Source of the DNA: Microdochium bolleyi | Lineage: Eukaryota > Ascomycota > Sordariomycetes > Xylariales > Microdochiaceae | Assembly: GCA_001566295.1 (NCBI GenBank) | Contig: KQ964250.1 | Location: 868,001 to 932,000, forward strand | DNA: 64,000 bases | Reading direction: 5' to 3' | Shown here: positions 47,949-59,531 of the stretch, piece after piece | Layout: every line of letters begins with the position of its first letter | How positions within the stretch are numbered: the first letter of the stretch is position 1 | Notes under the pieces: generated by a model | What the model saw: only the letters and a program-made list of their open reading frames with translations | The model's database searches: none | Told to the model about the DNA's origin: nothing | Program-made: the position numbers and the translations under genes

Positions 47949-50900
47949 GCATAGGGGATAGGCCGGAGTTTGGAAGCGTGGACGGTTCATGGTTAGGCTG
48001 CATCTGGGTTAGGCAAGGATTCACGGTTTCGACCTTGCGTGTCTAGGCAATTCGACAACGAAATCAAAAAAAGGGAAAATATCAACACAAAAGAACTCCA
48101 CAACCCACGCGCGCGCATACCACCACATCACAAACAATTGGGGACTGAGAGGAAGCATTGCACTTTCCAGCTCTCGTTTACATTTTTGACATCTGTGAAC
48201 ACTTCTTCGCCGGAGCGGACGGACGGACATCGAGAACGGGATCCAGACGCAGAAGCAGCAACGGCCCTCGACAACCCAGCGACTTTTATGCGATGAATTA
48301 CGAAAAGACAAAAGAAAGACAAAAATGGCGAACGATGGAGAGAAACAACCTCGCCAAAACTCTCGCGGCCGGAACGATCACTTCTCACACAAGATGCCTC
48401 TCGATGTTGGCTTTCACTTCGGGCTGACGAGAAGCAACGGTTTTGAGGTCCTCGGATAAACGTCGCTTTGTATGGCAGGGGAACAACTGGTATTGACTTT
48501 GTTTGACAACGGAGTTTGCAATGCTTTTAGACCACCACCGATCACCCCAAATCCAAAGAAGGCGGAACACGCCATAAACAGTACCGCGCCTTCTATCATG
48601 ATGATTCCCGTGACGGTCTGCTATTCTGTTTGCTGACGATGAACTCAACCAAGAAAATGTTCCCCACAATGTTGGTTAGGGTCCATCTTCCTTTGATCAA
48701 TGTCAACTATCCGTGCTCTTCTTGCGGAGCCCAACTCCCAAGGCAGACAGCGTCCTCCAGAATTATGAGGCATACGAACCTCCGCATATTCCACTACGGT
48801 GAACATGGCCAGCTCCCACATGACATGGCCACGTCTGATAATCATAGTGACCTCGTGGACTAAAGGGTTGCACACTTCAGCCGACATGTTATCCCAAGTC
48901 CTTCCCACTTACCTGTACATCATTGTGTCAGTCGAGATTGACCCTGTCGGCTGCCCCTGGCCAGCTCCCCGACACTATCACTTCCCCGTGCGCGTCCGGG
49001 CAGCTCTTTGAGGAGCCGTATTCTCGTCACGACCGGGAGAAGTGCTCGTACCAAGCCCTGATTCCGGGGCGAACAGGGCGGCAGAGAAGATCCCGCGCGG
49101 GCGCGGAGACATGTGGCGCAACCACTGATGATCAGAACGATCGGGGTTGCTGTAACCCCGACGGGCTCACTCGATGCGGAGCTGGTGGCCAGGCGAGAGG
49201 TCAGCGCCACCACTACAATTCCGCATAGTCCCCTTCCTTACTCAAGTCATGGAAGGCCCGTAATATGCTTGAGCAGTGAAGAGGACTTGTAGGATGTGCG
49301 GTTTAAGCTGTGGCGTGTATATAAACCCTTTCCACTCCGATCAAACAAAAGGTAGCCTGTCAGCAAGCCCGTCGGCAAGTGGCAATGATCGTGCGAATAT
49401 GCTTATATTTCCTAGTGGCCGCTTTGTTTATCTTCTTGTATCATGTCCAGGATCTGGCAGACCGCGTCCTCTGGCACAGTAAGTGCTGCAGGCAAGCACT
49501 ATGAAAATCGACGTCAGCCATTCATCAGCCTCATCCTACCCGGAGCGGAGGTCTAGTGGATGGTAAAGCTGTACCAGCGCTCATCCAGCAACAAGTCCAT
49601 AAGTTGGGCTGTCTGTTTTTTCCCTTATTCTTAGTGATGGCTCTTGAGAGTCGAGACTTCCCAAACCCCATTTCTGAAATTGATACACCAGAGAAAGAGC
49701 GTGTGTGCGTGAGAGAATCCTACAACAGCGAGGTTCTATTTTTCTTTCGTTTTTCGGCGTCGGTTCAATAGCCATTGGTCAAGTAGCTGAACAATTGGGA
49801 AAGAACATACATATTGTCGTCGCCCGGATGAAACATGAAGCGCGAGAAAGGCTCAGCAGCCGAGGAGAGGAGGAGAGGGACATTCCAAGAATGGGATGCA
49901 GGACGAGGTATTGTGCGCGCGCTCGCGTTTATTTTCCGACTTCCTGCCGAGAAATGGTTATCTCGGTCTATAGCAAGCAGCAGGGAGCATCTTCAAGAGT
50001 TAGAGGTGGCACCGGACTCACTATTGTATTACCAACTATAATTTGGGACGGTTCCGTACCTTGGCTGTCGAGAACATGTATGTGGAGAGTTTGGGTTTCT
50101 AAGAGTTACTGGGTGGATAATGCCGTCCCGAGGTCACTGATTACTACTGTCCATGCGTTGGTACAGAGGCGGCTTTGTAGGATATATTGGCGATCGACGG
50201 GTCTTGCTGCATATCAGATTGTTGTCACTACCACTGTCACAAGAGGGCCTTTCTACCTAGGTCTAGAGTCACTGGGCCTCGTGAGATAAACTGTTATAGA
50301 AGTTCACGACAGGAGATGATGTTCAAATTGGTTTGGTCCCAACTCGGAAGCTTCGCTCAGAGTCACATTTCAACCTTCAATCCTGCCCAACGGCGATGTC
50401 ATCTACACGAGTCGATCTGCTTCTGAGCACTTGCGCTCTGGTTCCACCAAGGCACACGTATTCTTCCGTGTTCAGAGGCAAGGTCGCGAATTCTTCTCTT
50501 GTTTTTCATGGGCCTTTGCATCAAGCTACAGGTGGTTACGGTACATGGGGACGCCCCGAGGATTCACAAGGCCATCGATACATACATAATGATTGATATC
50601 CTGTATCGCTATACCAGGAAACAAATCAGCAAGAGGCCCATCTGTATTGCTCTTCCACCGCCAGGATGAGCCAACCGTATTTTGGAACTAAATTAAAGCC
50701 TCTCAATGACGAAGAAAAGCGGGTGATGGATTCCAGGAATCCACTCGGACAAAAATCCATTCATCCTGGGAGCCGAGCACATCATCCTGGACAACTTGAG
50801 TTCTTCGTTTCTTAAAAATTATCTTGATCGACGTAGTCGATGCTTTTCATTGCCCGTTGTTCACAGTGCAAGTGGGGATGAGGTCAGACACGACTATTCT

Positions 50901-53900
50901 ACTCCCCGTATGTCAAAATGTTTCCAAACAGTAAATCGGAAAACACTCGATATCTAATGATACTTGACCACTAAAGCTCGATGAAACTCATGGAAGAAAC
51001 CGAGGTTGGTCTTTTGACAACAACCATAACAGCGACAGCAGCAGCAACATCAAGTCTCATGTACATCCATCACAGCCGACGGAACAGGTCACCGGGACTT
51101 GCGGGGGTTCAACGCACCTGGGTCGACACGGAAGATAAAACCGCCGCATCACTTCCGCCGTTGCAGAATGATGCATAGCTGGGACCCCTCCCCTGCTTTT
51201 GTCAACGACGTGCGTGGCTCTGACTCTGCAACAATCTGAAGTGGGCTGCAGGATGGAAATCAAGTCGATTTCATCGAGACGTAGCACATATTGGACCGAG
51301 GCCCTTGCTGACATGCCGTCCGCCTCGCCAGCTGGACATCTGCTACCGTGGGTTTTGCCTGGGCAGCAAGGTAGGTAGCAAATTCAATACCCAGTCAGCG
51401 ACTGGCCACGCCTTGTTGGGACTTCGGCGAACTTCAGGTCGTCGATCGAGCAAGGTATTTAGTCAGGCACTCCGTCGACAGACATGTATATATGACTCGC
51501 AAGATTGACAGCGCAGTTTACGGAGGAGACCGATCCCTCCCCAAGTGGCGGAGCTTCCTCCATGCTTACGCTGACGACCAGGGGCAGATTGGTGTGCTAC
51601 TGGTCGATCCTGCCAGCTATAATTATATGCACAGACAGGGTGCATTCTGTTAGTGGGCTGTGAAGAACAGAGAGGCCTCTCAGGAAGCTTTCGCGAAAGA
51701 CTTCGGATGATGACGCCCGGCCGCTTGACGGCCGCCAAAGTGCATGCATGCACTCCTCAGCCCTTTCGCACGAAAGCTCGACCCGATGGATCGCCCGGGT
51801 CAACGCCTCGAACTTCATGATTCTCCAAGACGCCAGTAACTGGAGCCGGTCGACGTCGCCGCCACCAACTCTGTTAAGGTCCCTCGTATGCACCACCATC
51901 CGAAGAGGCCGCCGCTAGACCTTGCTAACTTTGCGGCGCAGAGTTTGCTAGGAGCACAATGCACCACTGGCTGCCAGTGCCTCTCAAGCTTACTTTCGTG
52001 TGCGGTGCAGGCTGGGTGGCGCATCAGCGGGGTTCGGACTTGACTTGTGCATAACGGCGAGACCTTCAAGCACGATGCAGCTGCTTGAATGACAATGGTC
52101 ACAGAAGGAGGTCGGCAGTCTCTGCGTGGATGGAGACCGCGCGGGGGACCGGGGTTTCCCTCCGTAGCACTGCGACTGGCCTCGACTGTGTATGAGATCC
52201 CGGACGCCGGCACTCGCCCATGCCAGCAAAACCGGATTTTGCCAGCTTTCCCATCCGGACTGTCATCAACATGGGTGCTAGTTTGGCGCCATTGGTGGAG
52301 ACCCTTCTTGGCTCAACTCGCTGGCCCAAGCTGTTCGCGAGAGCACAGGTACCACAATACGGAGGACCGGAGTGCCCGGAGCGTCGTGGCATCCCAGAAG
52401 GTTGAAGTTTCAATCACGGCCAACGTTTGCCTTTCGAAACAGTCTGGAGATCAGGGTCAGGGTGTTGCATGTTGCCGTGACCCTCTGTATTGAGGAGAAA
52501 GAACGTGGCCTGCATCCACCGTCCTCCAGTCAAGTTTGTCACCTGCTGTTGGAGATCTAAAGACGCTTCTGATCACACTGTCCGCCGTCAGGTTCTCTTG
52601 ATGGTAGCGCCGCATGATGCAATACATGCAATGCATGCTGCACTTTGTCGCGGCGTTGTGTCTTCTCGCACAGCGGCTCCATCACGGCATGAGCTTGACT
52701 TTCAATATTTGCTCGAGACTGCCCACATTGCGGTCCAGGGTCAACGAAACATAGCCAAAACCAGAATGGACACACACCCAGTCCACGTGTGTGTATTTCT
52801 GGTCACGGCTCCCGGGTGGACTGAGTGGCGATTGTGTCTGCTCCAACAAATTACGCAGCGACGAGTCTGCGTCCTGATTACGCGTGGTGACGCGTTGCAG
52901 CGAAGAATCGATCGTTGCGATCTGTGCGACTCACCGCGAACGAGATATCCGTTGTGCATCAGTTAGAGGGGAGATGTCCATGTGTCAAGCGCCCAGTTGC
53001 TGCCTGGAGTAGGAAGCCTGCCCGTCCGGGTACTTGTTGACATTATTATTCACTGCCGACTTCCAGACCATGGCCAGATTTTTGACACTTGGAAGGCGAG
53101 CTGGTGTGATCTTCTGCCAACTCGTGGGTATGTGGTCAGGATCCACACGGGCAAGCCAGGGTGCCGACAGCGCTGTCCATTGTGGGTTTTGATGGATCTC
53201 TGCTGTGTCATCGGCGATCTTGTCGGCAGGGGCCTGCTGCTGGGCACAGGCATTGGTGTCACAATTGACTTTCGTGAGGGCGGGCAGCCACGCGTTGCGG
53301 GACAGCAGGGCCGTGTTGACCACAAGAAAGTCGTGGACAATGCCAGCAGCTCCGATCGCCTCCTTGCAGAGACTCAACTGAGCTTTATGAAACAGCGAAC
53401 ACGGCGAGTTTGACAGCAGCCCGACTTTCGTTGATGTAGTCGACTTGGCGGTCCGTATTTAGGGCGATAGGTGAGATTCTCTCCGGATGCGGACCCTACC
53501 TTGACGAGCCACGACTCCACGGGCGGCCTTGGCTGGGTTCGTACCTGGTTCTAGCAGCAACCGGCTTGATCCTGCTGCCCGAAATACGAGCAAGCATGCA
53601 TCAAAGAACGTGGCAGATTGGTCAGCTTCACGACATCTACGGCGCATGAGAGGGTTGCACCACACAGCGCCCTCCACGCATTTGGTTCAGGACCAGCGAG
53701 AGCAGCCTGTCTGCTTGATCTTGGTTGGCACAGGGATTTCGTAGGCGCGGCGTGCAGGGAGATAAGGTCGCACACCAAGGCACGCAAGTGGTGCCGGACG
53801 CGGCCACGAAACGGCCCAGTGCCCCCTGACTGCTAATTAGGCACGCCTTTCGATCTGGCCGTCAAATATCGAAAAGGTCCAGTGGTGTTGATTGGCGCAG

Positions 53901-54996
53901 ATGGTGGACGGAATACAATGCGCTGGTTTTCGCTAGCCGGCCAGCCACAAAAGGGCGCTTCCTGAAGTTGGGAGCCCGGGCGCGCGCAGATTCAGGAGAC
54001 TGCGATCCGCCAGGGGTCCGAGCATCGAGGGTGCCCCCGTATCCGTACTCTGTACGTAGTGAAGCTGCTGGCAGAGGCGTCGACCGTGGGCGCGAGTGAT
54101 GCGGACATCGAGGCGCAGTGTCGCTGGTGGCGTCATGTATGGTCATCGTGCAGTGCGACTTAACTCTACGCAGGAGTCGAGGCCAGGAACAGCCAAGCAC
54201 GGTTCAATGATCTGCGGGAGAACGGAGTCCCAAGACTGACTGTAAACGGGCGACTGTCTGAGCGAGCTGCCCAGTGGCTGGCAGTACGTACCTTAAGGTC
54301 CTTTTCTCCGTACCTGCACCAGCCCCCCCCCCCCCAGCCAGCCAGCACTGGCGGACCAGCCGCGGCGCTTTCTCCAACGCGCACGCGCGACCCGCCCACT
54401 GCATTTTTTCTCCCATGCGGCAGTGCTGCAACCGGCATGGCAAAGTGGGAGAGTGCTTGCGGCCTCTGACGATCTGACGGGGTGGGTGTCGTTACCGATA
54501 AGTGGCCCCCGCCGACAAGGAGGGAGGGGCTTGCCGCCTAGTTCAACCCAGTCCACCATTTTCCTGGTTCGAGTCGGCATCCCATCTCGCCATCATCCCG
54601 CCCCCTGCTGCCCTCTCTGCAGGCCTGCGTGCGACTCTTCTCGCCCGAACGTAACATCAAACCTTGGCCCGGCAGGCATCAGCATAGCCAGCCATTACAT
54701 TACCGCCGCGCCGCGCCCACTGCCCGCAGTCAGAAACACGATCCCGGCTTCCCAGAAACAACAACCAGGGAAGGACTGCCTACTCCATACTCCATAATCT
54801 CCGTGCCCGCGATCGCTTCCACGCAGTAACCCTCCCCGATCCACGCCGCCAGCAATCCCTGGATCTCCACGGTGCCCACCAAGCAGTCCACCATCTCACC
54901 CGCTCTCCTCCACTTGCTGTGGTCAGTGCCTGCCTGTCGCGACCAGGATTCCCGCCTTATCTACGACAGCAGGCGCGCTTGCCCCCGGTCGCAGCC
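47949..54996. other. Gene-poor stretch of about 7 kb
   Basis: No supported gene over 7 kb, the longest such stretch in the window. Frames are short (195 codons at most), scattered over all six frames and without domains. A hydrophobic minus-strand frame near 48414-48599 is discussed under findings. A run of 13 C sits at 54323-54335 and a near copy of TACCTTAAGGTA at 54289-54300. I see no transposon ends, terminal repeats or transposase fragments. Confidence 0.5.
54323..54335. repeat. Poly-C run
   Basis: Thirteen consecutive C on the plus strand, about 660 bp before the DUF2406 gene start. Confidence 0.8.
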
Positions 54997-56413
54997 ATGG
55001 CTACTTCCTCGTACAATACCCAGCATCACCCGCTGCCCTCCGTGCCCCAGCACGAGCAAGCCCAGTCCTACGGTTATCAAAACGGCCCGGCGCAACAGTA
55101 TCAGCAACAGCAGCAACCGTACGCACCACAAGGCCAGCCCGCACAGCAATATCAGCAGCAGCCGCCGCAGCCCCAACCGCAATTGCAACAGTCCACCCGT
55201 CCTGTCACTGCCGCAAAGACCAGAGGTCTCAGCTTTCGGTCGGAAAAGTCGCACCGTAGCTCGAACAGCGCCGGCAAGAATCATTACCAGGAAACACACG
55301 CCGAGAAGGAATCCAAGCGACTTCACAGCAAAGCCGATCCCACCTTGGCCATGAACGAGATGGAACCTGGTTTGTTCTACCCCCATCCCAAAACCTCGGA
55401 ATGAGAGAGCGCGAACTGACCACCGAATGCGCGCATCAGCTGCCATTGCGGCACAGGCTGCCGACAAAGACGCCGCTCTTCGGCCATTGAGCTCAATCCA
55501 GCATAAGGGCTACGACGGACTAGCTATTGGTATGTTTTCACCTCGCTTACAGGGTTCCTGGAAGCATTGCTAACCCTTGAGTTGTGGTTCAGCCGATCCT
55601 GACCGTTCCAACCCTACGAGATCGAGGTGGGAGAGACCGCTCGAGACAATCCGCAGCTTTGAAGCCGCCATCGACGGCAACTACAACCGTAAATCATTCT
55701 ACAGATCCGAGTCTGAAACTGCGCTCAACGGTTGGAACCGACGCACCAGCCAATACGGCAGTAAGTAGCCCAGATCCTTGGCTGACACGCTCTCATATGG
55801 CGCGTTAGTTCTCACCATTCACTCGCCAGACCAAAACGGCCCTCGATTTCCCCAGAACAGCTACTACGGCAGTCGACCTCAGTCAATATATCGCTCGGAA
55901 AGCGTGGTGTATGACACAGGACGACAAGAAGGAGGCCCGTCTGGCTACTTAGACGGTCCTCATGACAACGGGCGCCAGCGATACAATCGTGCCCCGTCTG
56001 AGCCGTATCTTAACCGAGCCAACGGCGCCAGAAATGTGTACCCGATGTCGAACAGCCACCAATCACACGAAACCGTCGCATCCGGGTCCGGTAGCTGGAG
56101 TGAGCCCGCCGGCTACTCGACCGATCCCAGCAGCGAGAACAGTTCCATGGGCCGTCGGTCGCCCCCGAAACGGCAGGATCACGGACAGGACTTTGGCAAC
56201 AGAGCAGGTCCAAGCAACTACGACAACCGGTCTTTTGCCCCATCAGGTCTCTCGAATTCGCAGAGCAATCACCCGGCTGTGCCCCGGAAAGATATCGGCG
56301 GAGGTATGCTACGGAAGCAGACTGCGCCTCCCCCAGTCAATGCCCCACAGGCACGACCTGCTGCGGTAGAGAAGAGGAAAAGCTGGTTCTCCAAACGATT
56401 CAGCAAGGCATAG
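54997..56413 (+). CDS. DUF2406-family protein of unknown function
   Basis: Function unknown. Four exons: 54997-55369, 55440-55529, 55593-55760 and 55830-56413, giving 404 aa. The central block, restored only by splicing, reads MNEMEPAAIAAQAADK, then LSSIQHK, then ADPDRSNPTRSRWERPL and TIRSFEAAIDG. I recognise this as the DUF2406 domain found in fungi. The N-terminus is Gln/Pro/Tyr-rich with polyglutamine, and a basic Ser-rich patch follows. The C-terminal half is Ser/Asn/Tyr-rich and disordered, ending in a basic KRKSWFSKRFSKA that could bind membrane or act as a short motif. Introns are 70, 63 and 69 bp. The first uses a GTTTGT donor, weaker than the GTAAGT/GTATGT type of its neighbours. No signal peptide or membrane segment. 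Confidence 0.87.
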
Positions 56414-57971
56414 ACGACTCCCAGGCGAAACACTTTGCCTCCGATACCTATCCGGCAAATTCGTGCGCGGAGGACTGTTTGGCTACACCTTTTTCATTTT
56501 GCTATTTTCAAAAGATACCCTTAGGACGAAGTTCGTGCTGCTCGATCCACGGGCTAGACTTCCTACCTAATAATGAGCTGTCTTTGGCTCATTCTTCTCA
56601 CGACATTCATGTTAGGGGTGCCGTGCCTGGCTTTGTCGGACACAGGCTGGCCCTATTCTAGGCGACTGGCGCCATTCACCAACAGATATGAGTACACGAA
56701 AGGCTTTACAGACACAGGGTAACGGGCCATGGACAGCTCTATGGCCACTTCCCCCCCACGGACCGGAGCGACGTGTTAGTTGGCACATTGGCACAAGCGC
56801 GAAGTGCTTACAATCGGTCGAAAACCGTTGAACTGCCGAGCAGGATTGGGTTTAGAGATGACAAAGAGCACAAAGTATTGCACCACCAGCCGCTGTAAGG
56901 CAGGAACGACACAATACACGCCACACGAATACTCAAGATCTCCTCGACGGAAAACATTTTACACACATGCAACGGTCACCTCGACGACGCAAGCGCATCG
57001 TGGAGGGAGCCGCTTGCCAATCTATCCTTTTCGAATTTTCCTTGTGTTCGCGAGTGCCATTATTAGCAGACTTTGTTGAGCTCGTACATAGCATAATGGC
57101 TCAAAGGGGGCATTGTCGAGGTGGAAATGAGAATCATCATTGTTCCTCACTTGTAACAAGATCCCCCGCGTTGTGCGGGGAGGTACCGTGACCGTGGACT
57201 CGACCGCTACCTAACCCGTGGAGACTCGATATCATCCGTCAACGCAGACAGCGACGTGTTCAGCCCTGTGCTGGATGACACATGGCGCGGGCCGGCGATA
57301 GACTTGATAACCAGCAGCAACTTCAGAAAAGTCATCGTATCGCGAACCCCCGCCGCGAGGCCTCTGTTCTAACACGGCGCCTCCTGGTCTGGAGTAACTA
57401 CCTACGTCAAAGTAGGTGCTTAGTCCCAGCAGGAACAAATGTGCTGTTAGAAACTAGATTGACTCACTTCTTGCGACTGCGGCCGTGGTATGCCCACGTT
57501 GCGCCTCCCACGCCGTCACTTGCTGGAGGAGAAAAGGGGTGCCGCCGCTGTCTTTCACGATAGAAGTCATGCTGCTACTCGGATGTAGTATCGAGACGAT
57601 ACGGATCTGATGCCAGCTCGTTGCGCGCAGGCGCGTGTCCTTGTGTGTGTATGTGTGTGTGTGTATGTTGCCATAATTTCTTTCCTTGGACCACGTAGGC
57701 TCCTGCAAATGAAGTGATGGCGAGACGGTGAGGCGGCCCTGGAAAATGAAGCTCAACGTGGTGCGAAGCGGAAAGAGAGAGTGAGAGAGAGCATATGTAC
57801 ATATCACAAACGCAGGACACCACCGCAGCACACGACAGACAATGCCGAACATGAGCATTGACGTTATTGCTCGATGCTCGTTCTGGAACGGTGAAGGATC
57901 AATGCTGTATTTTGGTCATTTACACAGCGGTTCGTCCGTGTAGTTGACGTTTTAAACTATTGCACGCAACA
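56414..57971. other. Convergent intergenic region between the DUF2406 and VMA21 genes
   Basis: About 1.6 kb, no supported gene. Contains a TG microsatellite at 57642-57664. An inverted pair CTACCTACGTCAAAGTAGGT lies near 57400. Confidence 0.5.
57642..57664. repeat. TG microsatellite
   Basis: (TG)n run with one TA interruption. Confidence 0.8.
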
Positions 57972-58543
57972 CTAGCGGTCCTTCTTCCCCCCGGCTTTTG
58001 CCTCGAGCCGCTCCGTCTCATCCTCCTTCATAGCGACGATGACGTAGCCGACGAGCACCACGTTGGCCATGATGGCGGCGAAACCACCTGCGTAGCTCGC
58101 GTTGCCTGTTTATGTATTAACACGGCGATTTTATCAATTCTGTGAGACAAGCGAGAGAGGGGAAATTGCGAGAGGCTGTTCCTTTGACACAGAGCTCCGA
58201 TGGAGGAGGAACGGTCGTGTTGGTTGCAGGATGGCATGCTGCCAGACCGGCGGAGCTGGAACCTGCAATATAACATACCTTTGAACAGGGTGTGTAGTGT
58301 TACAAAGTACGACCCGATGGGCAGCACGATCATGGCGAACGTGGCGGCTAGCAACTTGAGAATGACATGTCTGCGAGGTGGTGGTCAGTGATGTGTATGG
58401 TGATAGAGGGAGAGCGCGAAGACTCACGTGGGGACTGCAGGGGCGATGTTGGACTTGTGGCTGGAGCTGCCAGACGACGACGGGGCGAACTCGTCCCTGT
58501 CGATGGCCGTCTTCTCGGTGGTCGCGATACGCCGGGTCGCCAT
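57972..58543 (-). CDS. VMA21: Vacuolar ATPase assembly integral membrane protein Vma21
   Basis: ER membrane chaperone that assembles the Vo sector of the V-ATPase. The exons are short and were found by eye: 58428-58543, 58279-58370 and 57972-58105 on the minus strand, 113 aa. Introns are 57 bp (GTGAGT) and 173 bp (GTATGT). The Ser-rich cytosolic N-terminus is followed by a first membrane segment (LLAATFAMIVLPIGSYFVTL), a short lumenal loop (HTLFKGNASYAGG) and a second membrane segment (FAAIMANVVLVGYVIVAM). The charged tail ends KKDR, matching the KKxx dilysine ER-retrieval signal. Length and the two-helix hairpin match fungal Vma21. Its ATG lies about 1 kb from that of the divergent Fun30-like gene. 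Confidence 0.94.
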
Positions 58544-59531
58544 GATGGAGTCCTTTGTGTGAATGCCTCTGGTTGCGAGCTTGCTGGAGTGATGTTTCAG
58601 GGATTTACTGGATGCTCACGAGTGCCGGTAGTTGTTTGTGGCGGGGACACTTTGATAGAGCTGGGTGCGTGGAAGACTGCACTCCAGCAGTTGGTGGTGA
58701 CAGCAGGTGGGGCGACCAGCGATGGTGCTGCCTGCTGCATCAGGCTTTCCACTTTGTTGGTGCAAGTCACAGTTGCCTCTGGCTGCCTGTCATGTTGGTG
58801 TTTATGATGCTTATTGTTACATGCCATCGAGCAGACACCTCGTAGGTCGACATAAGCGATCCAGATCAACATCACTGCTGAAGTTGCCCTCTCACTCTAC
58901 CATGCCTCTCAGCATGTGAAGCGGATAGCACCCAGTGCACGCACGTGAGCTCGTGTTAATGGCCAACGCGCTTCGCGTCCCCAGCCACGGGCAGCCCACC
59001 ACTAAATTTTCGGGGCGGGACCCCTGCCGCCCACTCCTCCGCGTCGACGAGGGCGTCTCGGGCGTCCCCCGTCCACCCGTCCACGGCTCGTGGGTCAGAC
59101 TGTGTCAACGATTTTGTGTGAACCTTCCGTCCACGGCTTTCTCTCCTGGGCGCGGCCTTCCTAGCTCAAACATCGCCAAACTCGCTCCCCACACGACATA
59201 CACAATCGTTTGCACCTCGATTGTGTTCCGACAGACACAAAGTTCTGCGTACTTCGATCAGTTCCTACCCACGATTGCGAAACCCGGCTCGCACTTTTGT
59301 GACTGCCACAACAAGGCCTCCAGCCTCGAACGAACATTCGTCGCGAGTGCGCGGCGTGAGAGATACGATCGACTCGATCCTTTGACATCATTCCAGTCGC
59401 ATATCGACAACGCCGGCACCCGTACCTTCCGTGGTCCAAAGTCCTCATCGCTGTGACGTCAATAATTGCAAACAGCCTCGTCTTGCCCGCCTTGCGCAGT
59501 GGCTGGTCGCACTGCGAAGGAGGCTGTCGAC
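58544..59531. other. Divergent promoter region between VMA21 and FUN30
   Basis: About 1 kb between two ATGs on opposite strands. No supported gene; the right part is probably the FUN30 5' UTR. Confidence 0.5.

Noticed and set aside
47949..54996. Transposon or retroelement remains
   Set aside because: I looked for long repeats, target-site duplications, transposase or reverse-transcriptase motifs and found none by eye.
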